Shown here piece by piece: positions 8,335 through 15,198 of a stretch of DNA of 64,000 nucleotides (positions are counted from its first letter, which is position 1; each line of letters opens with the position of its first letter). The notes under the pieces were generated by a model. The model did no database searches. It worked only from the letters and a program-made list of their open reading frames with translations, and was not told the origin of the DNA. Both the position numbers and the translations under genes were made by a program. This DNA is from CAIQPS01 sp963721365 (GTDB lineage: Bacteria > Actinomycetota > Thermoleophilia > RBG-16-64-13), in assembly GCA_963721365.1 (NCBI GenBank), contig CAVRJE010000016.1:62001-126000 (forward strand). Direction: 5' to 3'.

Positions 8335-9358
8335 CTACGAGTCGACTTTGCCGGGAGCCGCGATGAGCTCCTCCAGCTTGGTTATCTGCGCCGGGGTGCC
8401 GATGGCGATGATCCTATCCCCGGTGTTCAGGTGCGAGTCGGGCACCGGATTGGTGGCGAAGACCCCTGTCGCCGCGCTCCTCACGGCCAGGATGGTCGCT
8501 CCCGTCCGGCTGCGCACCTCTAGGTCGCCGATAGAGCGGCCTATGACGCAGCAATCGCCTTCGAGCTCTAGCTCCTCCACTCGGAACTCCAACTCGCCGC
8601 CGCCGGTGACCACCTCCAGATAGTCGCTGACCAGCGGCTTGAGCATCAGCGTGGCCATCCGCCTGCCGCCGAGACCATACGGAGTGACCACATTGTCGGC
8701 GCCCGCCCGCATGAGCTTGCTCACGTTGTCGTCCGAGCCCGCCCTGGCGACGATGAGGAGCTTCGGGTTGAGCACCCGGGCGGACAGTGTGAGGAAGATG
8801 TTGCCCGCGTCCGAACCGAGTGCCGCCACCAGGCCCTTCGCCCGGGCGACGCCGGCGATCTGGAGGACTTCGTCGATGGTCGCGTCGCCGGACGACCGCC
8901 AGCAACCCGTCGGCCTCCGCCCGGCTCACGCTGCCCTGATCGCTGTCCACGACGACGAACGGCGCGTTGTGCGCGGCGAAGTGCCGCGCGACGGCCTCCC
9001 CTACCCGGCCGTAGCCACAGATGATGAAGTGCGCGTCCAGCCTGTCCACCTGCCGCCTCACCGTCCTTCTCCGGAAAACGCCCGTGAGTTGCCCGCCGAT
9101 GACGAACTCCACCATCCGCCCGATGCCATACAGGATCGTGCCCACGCCGCCGATGATGAGTAGCAGCGTGAAGACCTGGCCCGCCCGCGAGAGCGGGTGC
9201 ACCTCGCCGAACCCGACCGTGAAGATGGTGGTCACGGTCATGTAGAGGGAGTCTAGCAGGCTCCAGCCCTCGATCAGGGTGTAGCCCGCGGTCCCGATCA
9301 CGACGATCGCAAGGATCGCCGCGACGACAATGAGCCCGGTTTTCAACTCCCCACGCAT
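8335..9358 (-). CDS. Two-TM potassium channel with RCK (TrkA-N/TrkA-C) domains, frameshifted
   Basis: The N-terminal part has two membrane helices around a pore loop with filter TVGFGE, then an RCK nucleotide-binding domain (ICGYGRVGEAVARHF, VVVDSD). The reading frame breaks near 8893, where a CC should be a single C: removing one base restores VGDATIDEV and joins the second half (LGSDAGNIFLTLSARVLNP, then a TrkA-C domain ending at 8335). The corrected protein is 340 residues, the usual size for this MthK-like family. Ligand gating by nucleotide or Ca2+ is typical of the family but not evident here. It lies 14 bases from argS. Confidence 0.88.
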
Positions 9359-9370
9359 GCCGCCTCGACC

Positions 9371-9832
9371 CTAGTGGTGATACGGCTCTCCGCGCTCTAT
9401 GCGGACGGCCCGGTACAACTGCTCCAAAACGATACACCGTGCCATCTGGTGTGGGAATGTCAGACGCGAAAGAGACCAGCGGTGGTCCGCCGCATCGAGA
9501 ACGCGCGCGTCGAGACCCGAGGCGCCGCCGAGTAGGAACTGGAAGTGGCTCTGACCGTGGAGCTTCTTCTGGGCAAGGAAGGCGCTCCACTCCTCAGACG
9601 AGTACTGCCGCCCCCGGCCGTCGAGAGCGACGGTGAAGGCCCCTTTGCGCAGCAGGCCGAGCAACGCCACCCCCTCTTTGGCCCGAGCGATGTCCTCTCC
9701 GCCGGCGAGAGGCGTTTCCGGTACCTGGAGGACCTCCACCTCGGCGTATGGCCGCATGAGTCCCTCGTAGTGCCGCCAGACAAGCTCATACTCGCGGGCG
9801 AGCCGCCCCACGCAGATGAAAGTGAGCCGCAT
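9371..9832 (-). CDS. rlmH: 23S rRNA (pseudouridine1915-N3)-methyltransferase
   Basis: SPOUT methyltransferase that modifies helix 69 of 23S rRNA. The 153-residue protein has the SAM-binding knot loop FLLGGASGLD and the family-specific end LSRLTFPHQMARCIVLEQLY followed by EPYHH. Length is as in E. coli RlmH. It sits between the channel gene and a DUF4388 gene, all on the same strand with short gaps. Confidence 0.95.
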   Translation of the reverse strand: MRLTFICVGRLAREYELVWRHYEGLMRPYAEVEVLQVPETPLAGGEDIARAKEGVALLGLLRKGAFTVALDGRGRQYSSEEWSAFLAQKKLHGQSHFQFLLGGASGLDARVLDAADHRWSLSRLTFPHQMARCIVLEQLYRAVRIERGEPYHH

Positions 9833-9853
9833 CAGCCTCGTTACCCGCGGCGC

Positions 9854-10555
9854 TCAGATGAAGGCGAGGTCGTCGGGGCCTTCGTCTTCGAGGATCTCGT
9901 GGGCCCGCTTCTTCCGGCGCCCCCCGAAGTGGGAATCCTTGAGGACGCTCGGCATGTTTCGCCAGAGACAGACGTCCTGCTTGAGATAACGCGCCTTGAT
10001 CTTGTCGGAACATACCACTGCGCAGCTCATGCACAGCTCTTCCTCGACGAGGACCTTCTCCCGGCGCGGCCTCTCCCCCTCGTCGACCCTTCTATATGCG
10101 TCGAGCAACAGGCTTTCCACGGGGATGGACGGCACTGTCCTGAAATGGACGGCCCGCGCGGGGACGATGAACCGGAAGGTCCCTGTACTCCAGTACATCA
10201 ACTGCATGACCTGGTCGGCAGCATGCCGGTCGACGATCGATACCAGAGCCGGGGTTTCGGCGTGGGCGGCCTGCAGGAGGTGCGCCAGAAGAGGCAGCCC
10301 CTCGTCGCCGCTGGACCACCTCATCCAGCACTCCTTGACCTCGGTCTCGGTCAGCGCGCCCGCTGCGACCAGCCGGGAGCCGAACTCCTCGTCGCCCTGG
10401 GTCAGGCTGATCGCCTCGATCCGCCCTGCGGACAGATATACGGCCCCTTGCTCCTCAAAGTCCTGGATCTCGAGCACGCCCGTCCGCCGCTGCGCCGCCA
10501 GGAACTGCAGCACGCTGAACAGCGGAAACTCGGCTATGTCTCCCCAAAGGATCAA
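9854..10555 (-). CDS. DUF4388 (PatA-type) protein
   Basis: The first about 100 residues match the DUF4388 pattern: GDIAEFPLFSVLQFLAAQRRTG, then LEI.D...GAVYLSAGRIEAI. This domain is found at the ends of response regulators and motility or gliding regulators and is thought to mediate protein contacts. The middle repeats a related fold (QVMQLMYWSTGTFRFI). The C-terminal tail has CMSC and further cysteines (near 175-195) that could bind metal, which I do not recognise. No receiver or output domain is present. Function unknown. Confidence 0.75.
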   Translation of the reverse strand: MILWGDIAEFPLFSVLQFLAAQRRTGVLEIQDFEEQGAVYLSAGRIEAISLTQGDEEFGSRLVAAGALTETEVKECWMRWSSGDEGLPLLAHLLQAAHAETPALVSIVDRHAADQVMQLMYWSTGTFRFIVPARAVHFRTVPSIPVESLLLDAYRRVDEGERPRREKVLVEEELCMSCAVVCSDKIKARYLKQDVCLWRNMPSVLKDSHFGGRRKKRAHEILEDEGPDDLAFI

Positions 10556-10648
10556 TCTGCCCCGATTCTAGCGCATCAGCCTTCCACTCTTATCGGCAGA
10601 AGATCCCGGCGGGCTATAGGCTCGCAGGCGAGCCGCACGGCCCCGTAC

Positions 10649-10678
10649 TTGACACAGACGGCCACCAGAACCCACAAT
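10649..10678 (+). promoter_or_regulatory. Candidate promoter for the DUF485-actP operon
   Basis: TTGACA (10649-10654), an 18-base spacer and CACAAT (10673-10678) upstream of the DUF485 gene. The -35 is perfect and the -10 is weak, which is compatible with an activated promoter. I see nothing else in 10556-10755. Confidence 0.45.
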
Positions 10679-10755
10679 ACCCTGGGCGTTTCTGCAACCG
10701 GTAGGGACGTAAATGAGCAGATGGCCTCTGGCGGCCATCATGTACGGGGAGGGGG

Positions 10756-11043
10756 ATGCGCATGCTCCACGAGCCTGCAGCGGTACACAGCGTGGACGAG
10801 GCGGCTGCCTACAAGAGGCGCCTTGGCCTGAAGATGCTGGCCTTTTACACCACGCTGTACGTGATCTTCATCATAATCAACGTCGTCTGGCCCACCGCCA
10901 TGGGCACCATGGTGGTCGCCGGCCTGAACCTTGCGATCATCTATGGTTTTGCGCTGATCATCATAGCCTTCCTGCTCGCCCTCATTTACAACTGGCTATG
11001 CACCCGGCACGAGAAGACCTTCGAGACCGAGGGGAAGGTCTGA
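10756..11043 (+). CDS. DUF485 membrane protein paired with ActP (YjcH-like)
   Basis: A 95-residue protein with two transmembrane helices (about 27-50 and 60-85), the hallmark of DUF485 proteins, which are encoded immediately upstream of acetate permease ActP. The soluble end before the first helix (EAAAYKRRLGLKMLAFYTTL) matches the family. It ends one base before the actP start. It is thought to be an accessory subunit of the symporter. A GGGGAGGGGG stretch about ten bases upstream serves as ribosome site. Confidence 0.9.
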   Translation: MRMLHEPAAVHSVDEAAAYKRRLGLKMLAFYTTLYVIFIIINVVWPTAMGTMVVAGLNLAIIYGFALIIIAFLLALIYNWLCTRHEKTFETEGKV

Positions 11044-11044
11044 C

Positions 11045-13027
11045 ATGGGGGAAGTCTCCGCTCTCGCCGTAGTCATCTTCATCGTAATCGTCGGGCTGGT
11101 TCTTTTCGTATCCTTCTACACAGCCCGACGGGCCCGCTCCGCCAGCGGATACTACGCAGCGGGTGGACGTATTCATTGGGGGGTCAACGGCATCGCCTTC
11201 GCCGGCGACTACCTCTCGGCGGCATCGTTCCTAGGCATCTGCGGGCTTATCGCGGTCGCCGGCTACGATGGCTTTCTTTACTCGATCGGCTACCTGGCCG
11301 GCTGGGTCGTGGCCCTCTTCGTGGTTGCCGAGCCCATGCGGCGACTCGGACGGTACACCTTCACCGACGCGTTGGACGCGAAGTTCAACAAGCGCAAAGT
11401 GAAGCTCTTTGCAGCCGTAGCGACCCTTATCGTGTCCATCTTCTACCTCATCCCGCAGATGGTAGGGGCCGGCGTGCTGATCGAGCCGCTGCTCGGCTTC
11501 CCGTACTGGGTAGGGGTCGTCCTTGTGGGCGTCATCGTCATAACAATCGTGGCTACGGCCGGTATGACCTCGACCACCTACGTTCAGTTCATCAAAGGTT
11601 CGCTTCTGATCGTCTTCGCTCTCGTGATCGTGATCGCCCTCCTCGTGCGCGGCCTTTCGACCGCCCCCGATCAGGGAGGCAAAGTCCCGTTCTACGAGTA
11701 CAAGACGATCACCGCGACCCAGACGAACGGCGTGATCACGCCTACCGACCCCACCTATACCGTGGCCGGCACGCACGACGTCAAGGTGAAAGACAAGGCC
11801 ACCACCTTCGTCAACCTCCAGCATGAGGGCGTCGCCACATGGTGGAAAGCCACTATTGCCGCGGATGCGGTGACGCTTCACGAGACCCAGGAGGTCGTCG
11901 TCCAGGACGACGGCACCAAGTACATCAACGGTGCGCCGGCGTCTGACGACAACCAGTTGCGGCTGGTAGGGAATATGAGCCGCGTCGAGGGGGACAAGGA
12001 CGCCAACACCGGGGCTCTGAGTCCTTTCAGCTACCTGGCAAAGATCGGGTCGCCCGACAGCACGGTCAATCTCTGGAAGAAAGCTGCTTGGACGGACGCC
12101 GGCCAGTCCATCTCGGTGTATTACGAGTCCCCCGTCCCGGGAGACAGGGTGACCCGACCCGGCCTGAACTTCAAGGTCGAAGGGTCCTGGGTCGACCGGG
12201 TCGACTTCGTCTCCCTGATGATCGCGCTGTTCCTCGGAACCGCGGCTTTGCCGCACATCCTCATCCGCTACTACACCGTTCCCAGCCAGAGGGCGGCGCG
12301 GAAGTCGACCGTGGTAGCCATCGCGGCCATCGGCTTCTTCTACGTGCTGACGCTCTTCCTCGGATTGGGAGCGATGACGAACGCCACCATAAACGTGCTT
12401 GACAACAACATGTCGGCGCCACTGCTGGCGAAGTCCTTCGGGACCTTCCTCTTCGCGATGATCTCCGCCATCGCTTTTGCCACCGTCCTGGGTACCGTGA
12501 GCGGACTCATCATCGCCGCCTCGGGGGCGGTCGCACACGACTTGATGGACCGCTTCGGCGGCCTGATCAAGACCGAACGCCAGAAGGTCGTGGCAGGTCG
12601 CATAAGTGCCTTCGTCGTCGGTGGCATCGCGATCCTCCTTGGACTCTTGTTCCAGGGAATCAACGTTTCGTTTCTGGTAGGTCTTGCCTTCGCTGTCGCA
12701 GCCTCGGCCAACCTGCCCTGCATCATCATGATGCTGTTCTGGAAGCGGACGACCTCCACCGGGATGGTCGCCTCGATCATCGTGGGCATCGTCGTATCGG
12801 TCGGTATCATCTTGTTCTCACCCACGGCGTGGGAACTGTACGGTCTGAACCCCGCCGATGCGCCCATCCCGCTCAAGAACCCCGGCATCATCTCCATCCC
12901 GCTTAGCTTCATCGCCATCTATCTGGTGTCGAAGATGACCAAGCCGGACATGATGGAGGAGCACCGGGCAAGTCCCCCGAAGGCTCCGGCGCCGGAGCCC
13001 ATTCCGGGAGCCGCGTTGGCCGAGTAG
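11045..13027 (+). CDS. actP: Cation/acetate symporter of the SSS family
   Basis: A sodium:solute symporter of 660 residues. TM1 is followed by ARRARSASGYYAAGGRIHWGVNGIAFAGDYLS in parts, typical of ActP, and TTYVQFIKG marks the SSS core. E. coli ActP is about 550 residues; the surplus here is a polar insertion of about 150 residues (roughly 220-385) between membrane helices, containing beta-rich sequence and no membrane segment, so it should lie outside the membrane. It follows DUF485 by one base, and a strong terminator closes the operon. Substrate acetate is by family; other short-chain acids are possible. Confidence 0.92.
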   Translation: MGEVSALAVVIFIVIVGLVLFVSFYTARRARSASGYYAAGGRIHWGVNGIAFAGDYLSAASFLGICGLIAVAGYDGFLYSIGYLAGWVVALFVVAEPMRRLGRYTFTDALDAKFNKRKVKLFAAVATLIVSIFYLIPQMVGAGVLIEPLLGFPYWVGVVLVGVIVITIVATAGMTSTTYVQFIKGSLLIVFALVIVIALLVRGLSTAPDQGGKVPFYEYKTITATQTNGVITPTDPTYTVAGTHDVKVKDKATTFVNLQHEGVATWWKATIAADAVTLHETQEVVVQDDGTKYINGAPASDDNQLRLVGNMSRVEGDKDANTGALSPFSYLAKIGSPDSTVNLWKKAAWTDAGQSISVYYESPVPGDRVTRPGLNFKVEGSWVDRVDFVSLMIALFLGTAALPHILIRYYTVPSQRAARKSTVVAIAAIGFFYVLTLFLGLGAMTNATINVLDNNMSAPLLAKSFGTFLFAMISAIAFATVLGTVSGLIIAASGAVAHDLMDRFGGLIKTERQKVVAGRISAFVVGGIAILLGLLFQGINVSFLVGLAFAVAASANLPCIIMMLFWKRTTSTGMVASIIVGIVVSVGIILFSPTAWELYGLNPADAPIPLKNPGIISIPLSFIAIYLVSKMTKPDMMEEHRASPPKAPAPEPIPGAALAE

Positions 13028-13051
13028 GCCGCCTGCACACGCTGGAAACAA

Positions 13052-13093
13052 GAACGCCGCCGGATGCATCCGCATCCGGCGGCGTTCGTCTTC
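13052..13093. terminator. Strong bidirectional terminator after actP
   Basis: A perfect 16-bp stem (13052-13067 with 13072-13087, loop ATCC) flanked by CGTCTTC. It separates convergent actP and the SatP-type gene and can serve both. Confidence 0.8.
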
Positions 13094-13127
13094 CCGGGTT
13101 GCCCGGGACCGTGCGCTGTCCTTGTTT

Positions 13128-14183
13128 CTAGAACACGTCCTTCGCACGTAGCGGATAACCGGTGTATCCCGCAGTGGAGTAGTACACCGCGCGGTCGAAG
13201 AACCTGCCCAGTTCCCGGTTCAGATCCACCGCCCGCTGTAGATCCATCGCCGACTCCCACACACCGTGCGTGCGGGCCGACATCCAGATCTCCCGCTTGA
13301 GCAGGAGGATGGCGCTGATGAGTTCGGGCAACGGCAAGCCCTGGGCCGCGCGAGTGCCGCCAAGTTTGTGGAAGAAAGCGCCGATGTCGGACTCGCTCGG
13401 CTTGCCGGTGAAGTACTCCTCGACTTGGGTCAATGCGAACTCGCTGGCGGTGACCAGTTCCTCGTCGCTGACCACCCCGTAGGAAGGGGTCTGCGGGCTG
13501 GCCCGAAGCGCCTCCATCCACATGTTGGCGATCTCTTCACCGTAGTCCTGCACGAAGCCCCTGGGTAGTTGGCTGACCGGCCCGAGCGGAAGCAGCACTC
13601 GCTTGTAGGTCTCGTTGAGGATCTGGGCCATGGCGGCGTACACCGCGGCGAGTCCGACGAAGATACCCTCGTATCCGGCGATCTTGCCCACCGTGGCCCC
13701 GCCTCCAAAGTCGCGGGCGGCGAGCAGGAAGAACAGGATGGTGAGCGAGCCGAACACCACCTGCAGGGCCCGGTTCAACTTCAGTGTGCCGACGAACATG
13801 TAGGCAGTGAAGAGGCCCCAGAAGACGAAGAACCATGCCAAAGCGGTCTCGCTCGGAGCGGCGGCGGCGCTGGCTCCCTTGAATATCGTCGGGAAGAGCC
13901 AGATACCGGCCAGAGTGAGCCAGAAGAAACCGTAGGACGTGAAGGCCAAGGTGCCGAAAGTATTGTTCTTCCTCCATTCCATGATCCCGGCGATGATCTG
14001 GGCAGAGCCGCCATAGAAGATGCCCATGGCAAGGATCATGGCGTTGATCTCGTAGAAGCCGGCGTTGTGGATGTTGAGAAGGACGGTCGTAAGACCGAAG
14101 CCCATGAGCCCCAGAGGGGCAGGGTTCGCGTTGGTGTCCAGTAGTTTGGTGACTGTTTCGTTGGAGGCGAATGGATTAGCCAT
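13128..14183 (-). CDS. SatP/GPR1-FUN34-YaaH acetate transporter fused to an RsbRD-like helical domain
   Basis: Residues 1 to about 200 are a six-helix acetate/succinate channel: the signature NPAPLGLMGFGLTTVLLNIHN starts at Asn20, and the chain is YaaH-like to the last membrane helix near residue 198. A normal SatP stops there (about 190-210 residues). This one continues for about 150 soluble residues containing FHKLGGTRAAQGLPLPELISAILLL, which resembles the globin-like N-terminal domain of RsbT co-antagonists (RsbRD_N). I infer a cytosolic sensor or regulatory module on the channel. It is convergent with actP. Confidence 0.88.
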   Translation of the reverse strand: MANPFASNETVTKLLDTNANPAPLGLMGFGLTTVLLNIHNAGFYEINAMILAMGIFYGGSAQIIAGIMEWRKNNTFGTLAFTSYGFFWLTLAGIWLFPTIFKGASAAAAPSETALAWFFVFWGLFTAYMFVGTLKLNRALQVVFGSLTILFFLLAARDFGGGATVGKIAGYEGIFVGLAAVYAAMAQILNETYKRVLLPLGPVSQLPRGFVQDYGEEIANMWMEALRASPQTPSYGVVSDEELVTASEFALTQVEEYFTGKPSESDIGAFFHKLGGTRAAQGLPLPELISAILLLKREIWMSARTHGVWESAMDLQRAVDLNRELGRFFDRAVYYSTAGYTGYPLRAKDVF

Positions 14184-14396
14184 CTTCCGTGTCTACTCTC
14201 CTTTGCTCAAGCGGGTCCGGAACACTACTGCCGGCCGCTGCCGCTACCCCCCCTCAGGGTGCGCGTCCGAGCAGCGCGACAATATACTTAGACAGACCAG
14301 GGTTGTCCACCTCCACGCGTGATTCTTGTAGAATGTCCGCTGGTCTGGGTTCGACGCGAAGGGGCCACTTACTGGGCCAAGAGGACGCCGTCTCTC

Positions 14397-15189
14397 GTGA
14401 GTGAAACGATCCGCATAGACTTGCACTGCCACTCGTCGGCCAGCGACGGCGATCACTCGCCGGCGCACGTGGCGAGGCGGCTGGCCGACATCGACGTCAC
14501 CTGGGCTTCCCTGACCGATCACAACACGGTGGGCGGGCAGAGCGAGTTCCGCGCTGCCCTGGCGCAGCATGGCATCGGCTATATCCCGGGCGTCGAGATC
14601 GACGGCCGCTCGCCGTTCGGACCTCTTCACCTGCTCGGCTACGTCATCGATCTCGATAACGCGCCCCTGCTGGCCGCACTGCGTACGTGCGGGAGCCGTG
14701 GCGGTCATCGGCTCGTCGTTGGCTCGATCGGATGCGCTCCCCGCGTCGAGACTCCGAATCGTTCACGGCGTCCTGCCCGCCGGCCGAAACGAACGGCGGG
14801 CCGCAAGGCCCGCTAACCACGCGCCGAGCTCATCTGCCTCGTGCATGAGGCCGGAGGGTGCGCTTTCCTCGCCCATCCGCTGGAGAGTCTGCGAAGCTTC
14901 AAGAGGCTGGAGGAAGCCCTCGATCTCCTGCAGGCGGAAGGACTCGATGGACTCGAAGTGTTCCATAGGTCATATCCTGAGGGTGTGCGGGCCGCGCTGC
15001 TGGCACTTGGCCGTGAGACGGGGCCTCGTCCCGACGGGAGGCAGCGATTTCCATGGCCTTGCCCACTCCGACGGAGCAAGCCTCGGCGTCGACGTGCCTG
15101 CTGAAGAATGGGACCGCATCATCAAGTATCTAGGCAAAGGGCGGGAGCCGTTGTCTTCCGCGGCCTCCGGAACCAAGAACACAGACTGA
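14397..15189 (+). pseudogene. PHP-domain phosphoesterase, broken
   Basis: All five PHP metal-site motifs can be found, but in different frames: IDLHCHSSASDG and LTDHN near the GTG start, VHEAGGCAFLAHPLE after 14830, and PTGGSDFHG before the stop. Between the second and third blocks about 60 residues are present where YciV-type proteins have about 97, and no frame gives a sensible sequence there. So besides frame errors there appears to be an internal loss of about 110 bases. Family members are nucleotide or RNA 5' phosphatases or exonucleases. The gene ends just before the sensor gene and overlaps its ribosome site. Confidence 0.7.
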
Positions 15190-15198
15190 GGAGGGGAT

